63,386 nt of DNA from Oscillospiraceae bacterium (GTDB taxonomy: Bacteria; Bacillota; Clostridia; Oscillospirales; Oscillospiraceae), in NCBI GenBank assembly GCA_902793285.1, contig CADBCV010000030.1:1-63386 (forward strand), written 5' to 3'. The translations under genes were made by a program, and so were the position numbers. Positions 1-7,250 of the stretch are shown piece by piece. A model generated the notes under the pieces. That model worked only from the letters and a program-made list of their open reading frames with translations, had not been told where the DNA came from and did not search any database. The first letter of the stretch is position 1; every line of letters begins with the position of its first letter.

Positions 1-17
1 GCAAGACAGTCGATCCC

Positions 18-80
18 TCAGTCATGGCCTCGCGTGGGATCGGCCATGACAGCTCCCTTTTCGAAAGGGAGCTTAGAAGC
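18..80. repeat. R3-class palindromic intergenic repeat
   Basis: It contains CCCTCAGTCATGGCCTCGCG, an inverted GATCGGCCATGAC, and the hairpin AGCTCCCTTTTCGAAAGGGAGCT. The same modules recur near 6.37 and 41.47 kb. It lies just upstream of the sdpRI promoter and codes for nothing convincing. Confidence 0.8.
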
Positions 81-117
81 TGCGTCAACCCGATACCCAC
101 ATTCTTTTTTTCTCAGA

Positions 118-195
118 TATTTAGAAAAATTTCTAAATACTCGTTGACATTCTCCCGCTCCTGTGCTACTATCTATTTAGAAAAAAATCTAAATA
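118..195 (+). promoter_or_regulatory. sdpRI promoter with two flanking operators
   Basis: A sigma-A promoter reads TTGACA at 144-149 and TACTAT at 167-172 with a 17-bp spacer. Two copies of the inverted repeat TATTTAG-N8-CTAAATA lie at 118-139 and 174-195, one upstream of the -35 and one covering the start region. Their spacing is exactly 56 bp. The adjacent ArsR/SdpR-type repressor is the obvious candidate to bind both sites; that is inference. Confidence 0.75.
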
Positions 196-212
196 TCGAG
201 GAGGGATGCAGC

Positions 213-491
213 TTGAGCTTCAGCGAGACGATGAAGGCGCTGTCGGACCCGGCGCGGCGCGAGATCCTGAACATGCTCAAGGCCGGGCGCATGACCGCCG
301 GGGACATTGCCGGGCGCTTCGACATGACCGGGGCGAGCGTGTCCTACCACCTGTCGCAGCTCAAGAAGGCCGGCCTCATCTTTGAGAGCCGGGAGAAAAA
401 CTACATCTACTACAGTCTGAACGCCTCCGTGCTGGAGGAGGTCCTGCTCTGGATTCAGAGCCTGAAAGGGGTTGAAGACGATGAAAAATGA
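213..491 (+). CDS. sdpR: ArsR/SdpR-family winged-helix repressor
   Basis: A 92-residue winged-helix regulator. It starts with FSETMKALSDPARREIL, the typical SdpR/ArsR entry helix, then a recognition region with GASVSYHLSQLKKAGLI and a wing with YIYYSLN. I chose the TTG at 213 because a strong GAGGAGGG site (198-205) lies 7-8 bases upstream; longer in-frame starts lie in repeat DNA and upstream of the promoter. It overlaps the downstream SdpI-like gene, as in sdpRI operons, where SdpR is an autorepressor relieved by membrane sequestration. No clear metal-binding cysteines are visible, which favours SdpR over a metal sensor. Confidence 0.85.
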   Translation: MSFSETMKALSDPARREILNMLKAGRMTAGDIAGRFDMTGASVSYHLSQLKKAGLIFESREKNYIYYSLNASVLEEVLLWIQSLKGVEDDEK

Positions 492-1113
492 GAAGAGAAC
501 GCTGATTTTGACGACGCTCGTCTGCCTGCTGCCGCTCGTGGCGGGGGCGATTTTGTACAAAGACCTGCCCGAGACCATGGCGACCCACTGGAACCTGCAG
601 GGGGAGGCGGACGGCTGGTCCGGCCGCGCCTTCGCGGTGTTCGGCCTGCCGGGGATTTTGCTTGCGGTCAATGTGCTGCTGCCCTTCCTGCTGCGCGCGG
701 ACCCCAAGCGCGAGAACATGAGCGGGGCGCTGGTAACGCTCACGCTCTGGAGCATCCCGGCGCTGTCCCTCCTCTGCAGCGGCATGACGCTCGCGCGGGG
801 CCTGGGCTATCCGCTGCGCATCGAGCGCTGGGTCGGCATTTTCATGGGGCTTCTGTTTGTCATCATCGGCAACTATCTCCCCAAGACCAAGCAGAGCTAC
901 ACCATGGGCATCAAGCTGCCCTGGACGCTCGCAAGCGAGGAGAACTGGAACCGCACCCACCGGCTCGCGGGCTTTCTGTGGGTGATCTGTGGGCTGTGCT
1001 TCATTGTGTTTAGCTTTGTCGGTTGGAGTCTCGCGGGCTTTCTCGTCCCGCTCGCCGTGATGGTGCTCGTCCCGACGGCGTACTCCTATCTCCTGTACCG
1101 CAGGGGGATCTGA
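481..1113 (+). CDS. sdpI: SdpI-family integral membrane protein
   Basis: A 210-residue polytopic membrane protein. The N-terminal part carries the SdpI/DUF1648 hallmark LPETMATHWNLQGEADGW after the first membrane segment, and the C-terminal part carries the GNYLPKTKQSYTMGIKLPWTL signature seen in SdpI. About six hydrophobic segments are visible. In Bacillus SdpI gives immunity to the SdpC toxin and passes the signal to SdpR; no toxin gene is seen here, so the role may be general envelope sensing. The ATG at 481 follows AAAGGGG and overlaps the end of sdpR by 11 bases, which indicates coupled translation. Confidence 0.85.
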   Translation: MKNEKRTLILTTLVCLLPLVAGAILYKDLPETMATHWNLQGEADGWSGRAFAVFGLPGILLAVNVLLPFLLRADPKRENMSGALVTLTLWSIPALSLLCSGMTLARGLGYPLRIERWVGIFMGLLFVIIGNYLPKTKQSYTMGIKLPWTLASEENWNRTHRLAGFLWVICGLCFIVFSFVGWSLAGFLVPLAVMVLVPTAYSYLLYRRGI

Positions 1114-1137
1114 ACTGCCTGCCTTTTTGTGCTTTTC

Positions 1138-1177
1138 AATGCCCGGTCTTGTAAAACGCCGGGCATTTTGTTATAAT
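1138..1177 (+). promoter_or_regulatory. Terminator hairpin overlapped by rffA-operon promoter
   Basis: A hairpin with arms GCCCGG (1141-1146) and CCGGGC (1159-1164) plus a T-rich tail ends sdpRI. The same bases provide TTGTAA at 1149-1154 and TATAAT at 1172-1177 with a 17-bp spacer, a good sigma-A promoter for the aminotransferase operon. Terminator and promoter therefore physically overlap. Confidence 0.65.
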
Positions 1178-1216
1178 ACTTTGACTATAGATAGGTTCGG
1201 AAAGAAAGGAGCCCTT

Positions 1217-2347
1217 ATGATCTGCTTTAACGTCCCGCCCTGTACAGGAAACGAGATGAAATATATTGCCGAGGCTGTCGCCTCCCACAAGATCTGCGGA
1301 GACGGCGCGTTCACCAAAAAATGCAGCGCCTGGATGGAGGAGCGCTTTCACGCCCACAAGGTCCTGCTCACGACCTCCGGCACCACCGCCCTCGATATGG
1401 CAAGTCTCCTGTGCGAGCTCAAGCCCGGGGACGAGGTGATCCTGCCGAGCTTTACCTTCTCGAGCACCGCGAACGCCTTCGCAAACTACGGCGCGCGCCT
1501 CGTATTTGTGGACGTGCGGCCCGACACCATGAACATCGACGAGACGAAGATCGAGGCCGCCGTCACGGACAAAACGCGTGTCATCGTCGCCATGCACTAC
1601 GCGGGCGTCGCCTGCGAGATGGACGCCATCATGGACATCGCCCGCCGCCATCACCTGCTGGTGGTGGAGGACGCGGCCCAGGGCGTCATGAGCAGCTATC
1701 ACGGCAGGGCCCTCGGCACGATCGGGGATTTTGGCTGCTTCTCCTTCCATGAGACGAAAAATTACTCCATGGGTGAGGGCGGGGCCATCCTCATCAATGC
1801 CCCCGAATATGTGGAGCGGGCCGAGATCCTGCGGGAAAAGGGCACGAACCGCGCCCGCTTCTTCCGCGGGCAGGTGGACAAGTACACCTGGGTGGACATT
1901 GGGGACAGCTTTCTGCCCTCCGAGCTGAACGCCGCCTATCTCTGGGCCCAGCTTGAGCTCGCGGATGAGATCAACCGCGACCGCCTGGAAAGCTGGAACG
2001 CCTACCGGGAGGCCTTCGCCGACCTGGAAGCGCGCGGGCTTGTTGGGCTGCCGATAATCCCGGAGGGCTGCGTACACAACGCGCACATGTTCTATCTCAA
2101 GTGCCGGGATCTGGAGGAGCGCACGGCGCTCATCCGCTTTCTCAAGGAGCGGGACATCCTCGCGGTGTTCCACTATGTGCCGCTGCACACGGCCCCGGCG
2201 GGGCTGCGCTACGGGCGCTTTGCGGGCGAGGATCGGTACACCACCAGAGAGTCGGACCGCCTCGTGCGCCTGCCGCTCTATTACGGGCTCACGGCGGAGG
2301 ATCAGGCGAAGGTCATCCGCGCCGTGCGGGATTTTTATAAGGTTTGA
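1217..2347 (+). CDS. rffA: dTDP-4-amino-4,6-dideoxygalactose transaminase (RffA/WecE type)
   Basis: A 376-residue PLP-dependent sugar aminotransferase of the DegT/DnrJ/EryC1/StrS fold, matching the length of WecE. The PLP-lysine context FSFHETKNYSMGEGGA is nearly diagnostic for WecE/RffA; other family marks are TSGTTALDMA, DEVILPSFTFSSTANAF and VVEDAAQGV. The family converts dTDP-4-keto-6-deoxyglucose to dTDP-4-amino-4,6-dideoxygalactose (fucosamine) using glutamate. The ATG at 1217 has AAAGGAG 6 bases upstream. First gene of a tight five-gene operon with an acetyltransferase and an ArnC-like transferase, so the amino sugar is probably acylated and put on a polyprenyl carrier. No dTDP-glucose synthesis genes lie in the window. 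Confidence 0.88.
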   Translation: MICFNVPPCTGNEMKYIAEAVASHKICGDGAFTKKCSAWMEERFHAHKVLLTTSGTTALDMASLLCELKPGDEVILPSFTFSSTANAFANYGARLVFVDVRPDTMNIDETKIEAAVTDKTRVIVAMHYAGVACEMDAIMDIARRHHLLVVEDAAQGVMSSYHGRALGTIGDFGCFSFHETKNYSMGEGGAILINAPEYVERAEILREKGTNRARFFRGQVDKYTWVDIGDSFLPSELNAAYLWAQLELADEINRDRLESWNAYREAFADLEARGLVGLPIIPEGCVHNAHMFYLKCRDLEERTALIRFLKERDILAVFHYVPLHTAPAGLRYGRFAGEDRYTTRESDRLVRLPLYYGLTAEDQAKVIRAVRDFYKV

Positions 2348-2349
2348 GT

Positions 2350-2898
2350 ATGCTGCTGCTGCATCCTGACGAGCTGCCGATCATCAACGGCGAGAAGCTC
2401 ACCCTGCGCCCCATCACGGACGCGGACACGGACGACATCGTCCGCTGGCGCAACGACCCCTCCGTCCGGCAGTATTTCCTCTTCCGGGAGACCTTCACCC
2501 CCGAAATGCACCGGGAGTGGCTCCGAAACAAGGTGGCGACCGGCAAGGTCATCCAGTATATGATCGTCGAGCGCGAAAGCGGCCGGAGCGTCGGCAGCGT
2601 CTACCTCCGCGACGTGGACCCCGTGTGCGAGTCTGCCGAGTACGGCATCTTCATCGGCGAGCCGCAGGCCCGCGGCCGTGGTCTCGGCACGGAGACGGCG
2701 CGGCTCTTCACGCGCTTCGGGCTGGAGGTTCTGCGCCTGCACCGCATCAGTCTCAAGGTGCTCGGCGGCAACAGCATCGCCCAGCGCAGCTATGAAAAGG
2801 CGGGCTTTCGCGTGGAGGGGATCTTCCGCGACTATGTGAAGCTCGACGGGAAATTTACCGACGTAGTCTTTATGGCGCGGCTGTCGGAGGAGGAATGA
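2350..2898 (+). CDS. GNAT-family N-acetyltransferase, probably acting on an amino sugar
   Basis: A 182-residue RimJ/RimL-like GNAT domain. The N-terminal strand LTLRPITDADTDDIVRWRNDP, the acetyl-CoA loop EPQARGRGLGTETARLF and the C-terminal LGGNSIAQRSYEKAGFRVEG are all present. It starts 2 bases after the aminotransferase stop and ends 1 base before the glycosyltransferase start, so translation is probably coupled. Context points to acetylation of the 4-amino group made by the upstream enzyme, functionally like WecD, though its sequence looks more like generic RimJ/L enzymes that act on protein N termini. The substrate is inferred from the operon only. Confidence 0.8.
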   Translation: MLLLHPDELPIINGEKLTLRPITDADTDDIVRWRNDPSVRQYFLFRETFTPEMHREWLRNKVATGKVIQYMIVERESGRSVGSVYLRDVDPVCESAEYGIFIGEPQARGRGLGTETARLFTRFGLEVLRLHRISLKVLGGNSIAQRSYEKAGFRVEGIFRDYVKLDGKFTDVVFMARLSEEE

Positions 2899-2899
2899 C

Positions 2900-3832
2900 A
2901 TGGCGCTTGTATCCTTTGTGATCCCCTGTTACCGCTCGGCCCACACCATCCGGGGCGTGACGGACGAGCTGCGGGACGCCATGGCCGCCCTGCCGGCCTA
3001 TGACTATGAGATCGTCCTTGTGAACGACTGCTCCCCGGACGACACCTTTTCGGTGATCCGGGAGCTTGCGGAGAACGACGAGCATATCACCGCCGTGGAC
3101 CTCGCGAAAAACTTCGGCCAGCACGCGGCCCTCATGTCCGGCCTGCGCCACGCGGAGGGGGACATTGTCGTCTGTCTCGACGACGACGGGCAGACCCCCG
3201 GGAACGAGGCCGGAAAGCTCCTCAAAAAGCTCGAGGAGGGCTACGACGTGGTCTACGCCGAGTACGCCCACAAGCAGCACTCGGCCTTCCGCAACTTCGG
3301 CACCGTGCTCAACAACCGCATGACCGAGATCATGCTGGGAAAGCCGCGGGAGCTCACCATCACGAGCTATTTTGCCATGCGGCGCTTCATTGTGGACGAG
3401 ATGCTCATCTACAAAAACTGCTACCCCTATGTGGAGGGGCTCATCCTGCGCGCCACCCGGCGCATCGGGACCGTGCCGGTCACCCACCGGGCGCGGGAGG
3501 AGGGGGAGAGCGGCTACACGCTCATCAAGCTCTTCTCGCTCTGGATGAACGGCTTCACCTCCTTTTCGGTGAAGCCCCTGCGCATTGCGACCTACTGCGG
3601 CGCTTTTGCGGCGCTTTTGGGCTTTGTCTACTTTCTCGTCATCCTCGTCAAGCACTTTGTGGACAGCTCCATCCCCGAGGGCTGGGCCTCCACCATGGCG
3701 CTGATGCTGCTGCTCGGCGGGATCGTGCTGCTGGTGCTGGGGATGATCGGCGAGTATATCGGCCGCATCTACATGTGCATCAACGCCTCCCCCCAGTATG
3801 TGGAGCGGCAGGTCATCCGGAAGCGGGGCTGA
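2900..3832 (+). CDS. ArnC/GtrB-like polyprenyl-phosphate glycosyltransferase (GT2)
   Basis: A 310-residue GT-A glycosyltransferase followed by two C-terminal membrane segments (about residues 232-255 and 270-292). Visible motifs: VSFVIPCYRSAHTI, the nucleotide-binding VLVNDCSPDDT, VDLAKNFGQHAALMSGL, the DDDG acceptor-metal region, and REEGESGYTLIKLFSLW. This layout is that of ArnC and GtrB/CsbB, which transfer a sugar from its nucleotide to undecaprenyl phosphate on the cytoplasmic side. It sits between the sugar-making genes and two small ArnE/ArnF-like proteins, the same functional order as Gram-negative arn clusters. The likely substrate is a dTDP-(N-acetyl)amino-deoxyhexose. Confidence 0.82.
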   Translation: MALVSFVIPCYRSAHTIRGVTDELRDAMAALPAYDYEIVLVNDCSPDDTFSVIRELAENDEHITAVDLAKNFGQHAALMSGLRHAEGDIVVCLDDDGQTPGNEAGKLLKKLEEGYDVVYAEYAHKQHSAFRNFGTVLNNRMTEIMLGKPRELTITSYFAMRRFIVDEMLIYKNCYPYVEGLILRATRRIGTVPVTHRAREEGESGYTLIKLFSLWMNGFTSFSVKPLRIATYCGAFAALLGFVYFLVILVKHFVDSSIPEGWASTMALMLLLGGIVLLVLGMIGEYIGRIYMCINASPQYVERQVIRKRG

Positions 3833-3836
3833 CGGG

Positions 3837-4205
3837 ATGGAGAAGCTCAACAAAAAAGTCTTTCTCGCCCTGCACCTGCTGCTGCTCCTCTTCGCGGGGA
3901 CGACGGTCTTATCCAAGCTCGCCGCCGGGGAGGAATTTCTGAGCCTGCGCTTCTGTCTCTTCTTCGGGGGGGAATTTCTGCTGCTGGGGCTCTACGCCCT
4001 CGGCTGGCAGCAGGTTTTAAAGCGCCTGCCCCTCACGGTGGCCTACACCAACAAGGCCGTGACGCTCGTGTGGTCGATGGTGTTCGGCGCGCTCCTCTTT
4101 CACGAGCAGATCCGCCTGAAGCAGATCCTCGGCTGCGCCCTCGCGGTCCTCGGCGTCGTGCTCTTTGTGAGGGCCGACGGGGAGGAGGGATCGCATGAGC
4201 CGTGA
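3837..4205 (+). CDS. ArnE-like small membrane protein (EamA/SMR fold), putative flippase subunit
   Basis: A 122-residue protein with four predicted membrane segments. The region LPLTVAYTNKAVTLVWSMVFGALLFHEQIRLKQILGCALAVLGVVLFV matches the second half of EamA/SMR-type proteins such as ArnE, including the conserved FHE(Q/R)I turn. It follows the ArnC-like gene by 4 bases and overlaps the next small membrane gene by 11 bases. ArnE and ArnF together are proposed to flip undecaprenyl-phosphate-aminoarabinose; the paired arrangement here suggests an equivalent flippase for the local lipid-linked sugar. A drug efflux role is less likely in this operon. Confidence 0.7.
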   Translation: MEKLNKKVFLALHLLLLLFAGTTVLSKLAAGEEFLSLRFCLFFGGEFLLLGLYALGWQQVLKRLPLTVAYTNKAVTLVWSMVFGALLFHEQIRLKQILGCALAVLGVVLFVRADGEEGSHEP

Positions 4206-4542
4206 AACGCTCCCCTATCTGGGCCTTGCGGTGTTCAGCGTGCTCATCGCCTCCCTGAGCCAGAGCCTTTTGAAGTGGGAATCCGGCCGGGCGCACAAGA
4301 GCCTTCTGCGCGAGTATCTGAATGTCGGCGTCATCGGGGGCTACGGGCTTTTGGCGCTCTCGATGCTGCTGACGATGTTTGCCTACAAAAAGCTCCCCCT
4401 CAGCATGACCCCCGCGTTTGAGAGCTTTTCCTACCTCTTTGTCACGCTCTTCGGGGCTCTCTTTTTTCACGAGCGCGTCACGAGGAAAAAGCTCCTCGCC
4501 CTCGGGCTCATCGTCGCGGGGATTCTGGTGTTTACGCTTTAA
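4195..4542 (+). CDS. ArnF-like small membrane protein (EamA/SMR fold), putative flippase subunit
   Basis: A 115-residue four-helix membrane protein, partner of the preceding gene. It shows SQSLLKWESGR near the end of the first helix, YKKLPLSMTPAFESFSYLFVTLFGALFFHERVTRKKLLALGLIVAGILVF at the C terminus, and no soluble domain. The 11-base overlap with the ArnE-like gene argues that the two are made together as a heterodimer. Last gene of the tight operon; repeat DNA follows for about 300 bases. Confidence 0.7.
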   Translation: MSRETLPYLGLAVFSVLIASLSQSLLKWESGRAHKSLLREYLNVGVIGGYGLLALSMLLTMFAYKKLPLSMTPAFESFSYLFVTLFGALFFHERVTRKKLLALGLIVAGILVFTL

Positions 4543-4549
4543 CTCTGCA

Positions 4550-4830
4550 TCCCTTTGGAAAAGGGATGTGGCTGAAGGCCGGAGGGATCGATTTTGCAAA
4601 GCCCCCCTTGCCTAAAGGGGGGGTGGCCGAAGGCCGGGGGGATACGGTGCAGTAACGCAGTTCCCTCCTCGCGGCATAGCCGCTGCGGCCTACGCTACAA
4701 ATGTGCCACCGGCACACTGACGGGGGGATACGGTTCACCGCACCCTGTCGCAGAACTGCGTATCCCCCAGTCACGGCCTCGCGTGAGATCGGCCGTGCCA
4801 GCCCCCTTTAGGCAAGGGGGCCGGGGGCGG
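4550..4830. repeat. R3-class composite repeat filling the gap before the ATP-grasp gene
   Basis: The 304-base gap holds several nested inverted modules: CCCTTTGGAAAAGGG, GCCCCCCTTGCCTAAAGGGGG, CAGTCACGGCCTCGCGTGAG/GATCGGCCGTG, and a closing AGCCCCCTTTAGGCAAGGGGG that mirrors the start. No gene or clear promoter is visible, so the downstream gene may be read from the upstream operon. Confidence 0.75.
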
Positions 4831-4846
4831 AAGGAATGTGAGTACT

Positions 4847-6001
4847 ATGAAACCATCCATTGTCATCATCGGCGCGAATGATTTTCAAAACCAGCTCATT
4901 CTCAAGGCGAAGGAGCTGGGCTACACCACCCATGTCTTCGCCTGGCAGTGCGGCGACGTGGGGGAGAAAACGGCGGACTGCTTCTACCCCGTGAGCATCG
5001 TGGAGAAGGAGCGCATCCTGGAGATCTGCCGCGCCATCCGCCCGGTCGGGGTGTGCTCGATCGCCTCGGACCTCGCCGCCATCACGGTCAATTTTGTGGC
5101 CGAGGGGCTGGGCCTTGTGGGAAACGGGATGGAGAGCGCCATCACCGCGACGAACAAGCACCGGATGCGCCGCGCCTTTGAAAAGGCGGGCCTCCCCTCC
5201 TGCAAAAGCATCCTCATCAACGAGGACACCGATCTCGCGGCCCTGCCGCTGAAGTTCCCGGTGATCGTAAAGCCCACGGACCGCTCCGGCAGCCGGGGCA
5301 TCCGCAAGGTGACGGACCCCGGGGAGCTCTCTGAGGCCGTGGCCTTCGCGCGGGAGCCCTCCTTTGAAAAGAAGGTCCTGGTCGAGGAGTTTGCCGAGGG
5401 GCGGGAGTACAGCGTGGAATACCTCTCCTGGCGGGGGGAGCACCGCTTTCTCGCCGTGACGGAGAAGTTCACCACCGGGGCGCCCCTCTTCGTGGAGACG
5501 GGGCACCTCCAGCCGCCGGAGCACATGGACGAGGCCACCCTCGCGAAGATCAAAGCCCTGGTCCCGCGGGTGCTGGACAGTCTCGGCGTGAAGTACGGGG
5601 CCTCCCACACGGAGCTCAAGGTGGACGACGCGGGCGTCATCCGCCTCATCGAGTGCGGGGCGCGCATGGGCGGGGACTGCATCGGCTCGGACCTCGTGCC
5701 TCTCTCCACCGGGGTGGACTATGTGCGCGCGGTGCTCGACACGGCCTGCGGCCTTGCGCCGGATCTGACAGCCCGCGGCAAAACCTGCGCCGCGGCGGTG
5801 CGCTTTGTGTTCTCGACGGCGGATCTCGACGCCCTTTCGCGCATCCGGCGGGAGGACCCGGACGCCCTCTTCCGCGTGAGCGAGATGCAGCCCATCGACG
5901 GGCACGAGATCCGCGACAGCTCCACCCGCTACGGCTACTACATCCTCACCGCCGACACGCCGGAGAAAATGCACGCCCTGCTCCAGAAGGCGGGGCTTTG
6001 A
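4847..6001 (+). CDS. ATP-grasp domain carboxylate-amine ligase, substrate unknown
   Basis: A 384-residue ATP-grasp enzyme. N-terminal pre-ATP-grasp: SIVIIGANDFQNQLILKAKELGY. ATP-grasp core: FPVIVKPTDRSGSRGIRKV, VLVEEFAEGREYSVEYLS, and the metal-binding end HTELKVDDAGVIRLIECGARMGGD. Such enzymes join a carboxylate to an amine through an acyl phosphate (PurK, biotin carboxylase and D-Ala-D-Ala ligase relatives); the substrate cannot be read from sequence. The ATG at 4847 is favoured because GGAAGGA lies 11 bases upstream, while a GTG at 4838 is too close to it. It follows the sugar operon on the same strand, so an amino-acyl decoration of the sugar or wall is possible but speculative. Confidence 0.75.
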   Translation: MKPSIVIIGANDFQNQLILKAKELGYTTHVFAWQCGDVGEKTADCFYPVSIVEKERILEICRAIRPVGVCSIASDLAAITVNFVAEGLGLVGNGMESAITATNKHRMRRAFEKAGLPSCKSILINEDTDLAALPLKFPVIVKPTDRSGSRGIRKVTDPGELSEAVAFAREPSFEKKVLVEEFAEGREYSVEYLSWRGEHRFLAVTEKFTTGAPLFVETGHLQPPEHMDEATLAKIKALVPRVLDSLGVKYGASHTELKVDDAGVIRLIECGARMGGDCIGSDLVPLSTGVDYVRAVLDTACGLAPDLTARGKTCAAAVRFVFSTADLDALSRIRREDPDALFRVSEMQPIDGHEIRDSSTRYGYYILTADTPEKMHALLQKAGL

Positions 6002-6002
6002 A

Positions 6003-6437
6003 AAAGAGCGCGCTGCAAAACGGATAAACGTGATGCTTTTGATCGTAGGGGAGGGGCTTGCCCCGCCCGGCAGAACAATATATCGTAAACGAATTTGAAA
6101 AATGAGTTTACGATTTAGCCATGTTTTTCGGTTGCCCCGTCAGGGGCGAGAAAAACGGCTTTAATATGTTATAGTAAACGCAACTCCTTTTTGCGTTTAC
6201 TATAACAATCATAAAACAATGTACGGCGAAATCGTAATACTCTACGAAATCGCCGTACATTTTTGCGTATGAAAGCATTTCTTTGCGCGGGCGGGGCAAG
6301 CCGCCGCCCCTACGGATTCCTGCTGACCTCCCTTTCAAAAAGGGAGGGGGACCGCCGAAGGCGGTGGAGGGATCGATCCCTCAGTCATGGCCTCGCGGGG
6401 GATCGGCCATGACGTCCCGTTTTGCAGCGCGCTCTTT
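6003..6437. repeat. Repeat-filled gap bounded by a perfect 21-bp inverted repeat
   Basis: Bases 6003-6023 are the exact reverse complement of 6417-6437. The interval holds an R2 hairpin (6047-6073), a 6075-6115 AT-rich inverted repeat (ATCGTAAAC...GTTTACGAT), a hairpin with arms GTTATAGTAAACGCAA (6169-6207), the R1 palindrome (6220-6259), another R2 (6286-6314) and an R3 copy (6325-6415). No gene is seen. The left arm begins 2 bases after the ATP-grasp stop. Confidence 0.8.
6220..6259. repeat. R1 palindrome, copy 1 (A-A type)
   Basis: Arms TGTACGGCGAAATCGTA and TACGAAATCGCCGTACA flank a 6-base loop. The arms pair except for two adjacent A-A positions. T-rich sequence follows. Confidence 0.9.
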
Positions 6438-6480
6438 AAAAACCGCCGCGGGAGGGGACAGGGCCCCAATCCCGCGGCGG
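6438..6480 (-). terminator. Intrinsic terminator of thiT
   Basis: Read on the minus strand, an 11-bp GC stem (6470-6480 with 6443-6453, CCGCCGCGGGA/TCCCGCGGCGG) is followed by five Ts (6442-6438). It lies 15 bases past the thiT stop. Confidence 0.85.
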
Positions 6481-6495
6481 CGAGGGGATGCCGTA

Positions 6496-7059
6496 TTATT
6501 GGAGATCCTCACCCCGGAGATACTTGCCCATGGGCTTATACAAAAGCGCGCCGACAACGAGGCAGAGAACCATGTCAACGAGCATGTAGCTGCCGTTATA
6601 GAGGAAGGAATAAAACCACGGGGTGGTCATGGTCATGCCAAAGAAGGTCTCCGGCATATATTCGCCCCAGACCAGCACGCCAACCAGATAGTGGACCAGA
6701 AAGCGGGCCAGGGAGCCGACGACCGTGCCGGTAAAGAAGCCGTACTTCCGCGCGTGGAAGAGCCCGGCAAAGCCCAGCACCGTGAACGCCACGATGTAAT
6801 CGCCGAGCATCGACTGCCAGCCCCAGGCATAGGCCCCGTCCAGCAGAAGCTGCAGGAGGCTGTAGGCAAAGCTCGCGAGCATTCCGGGGCCGAAGCCCCA
6901 GCGGACACAGTAGACAAAGATCGGCAGCATGGACAGCGTAATGGACCCGCCCTGCGGCAGCTCGAAGAGCTTGATGTAGCTGAGCACCTGGGCGAGCGCC
7001 ACAAAAACGGCGCCCTCGGTCAGGCAGCGGAGCGTGAATTTGGAACTGTTTTTGTTCAT
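6496..7059 (-). CDS. thiT: Thiamine ECF transporter S component ThiT
   Basis: A 187-residue membrane protein of the ThiT (YuaJ) family with six predicted helices. Family marks: LTEGAVFVALAQVLSYIKLFELPQGGSIT near the N terminus and the conserved aromatic thiamine-site region AYAWGWQSMLGDYIVAF. ThiT captures thiamine and docks on the shared EcfA/EcfA'/EcfT energy module, which is not in this window. GGGAGGA precedes the start. A TPP riboswitch and a terminator-type hairpin lie directly upstream, so expression should fall when thiamine pyrophosphate is abundant, which independently supports the call. Confidence 0.93.
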   Translation of the reverse strand: MNKNSSKFTLRCLTEGAVFVALAQVLSYIKLFELPQGGSITLSMLPIFVYCVRWGFGPGMLASFAYSLLQLLLDGAYAWGWQSMLGDYIVAFTVLGFAGLFHARKYGFFTGTVVGSLARFLVHYLVGVLVWGEYMPETFFGMTMTTPWFYSFLYNGSYMLVDMVLCLVVGALLYKPMGKYLRGEDLQ

Positions 7060-7084
7060 GATGTATTCCTCCCAACAAAAAAAT

Positions 7085-7111
7085 CCGCAGGCTCAAAAAA
7101 CGAACCTGCGG
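7085..7111 (-). terminator. Riboswitch expression-platform terminator
   Basis: CCGCAGG pairs with CCTGCGG around a T-rich loop, followed on the minus strand by a run of seven Ts (7084-7076). It sits between the TPP aptamer and the thiT ribosome site, as expected for transcription attenuation. Confidence 0.8.
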
Positions 7112-7124
7112 CAGCTTGCGCTTT

Positions 7125-7216
7125 ATGCTTCCTACGCCGGTATTATCCGGATCAGGTTCCAGGGTTTCAGGGCGCGTTTACCCTGTCTCAGCCGGAAGCC
7201 TCCAGCACCCCTTTTG
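7125..7216 (-). promoter_or_regulatory. TPP riboswitch (THI element)
   Basis: Minus-strand reading shows the TPP aptamer signatures in order: GGGGTGCT near the 5' side, GGCTGAGA, CCCTGGAACCTGATCCGGAT, then ATACCGGCGTAGGAA. It lies about 65 bases upstream of thiT. Confidence 0.95.
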
Positions 7217-7250
7217 ATTGTGTGTTTCGATGGACGATGATTTTGCCTGA

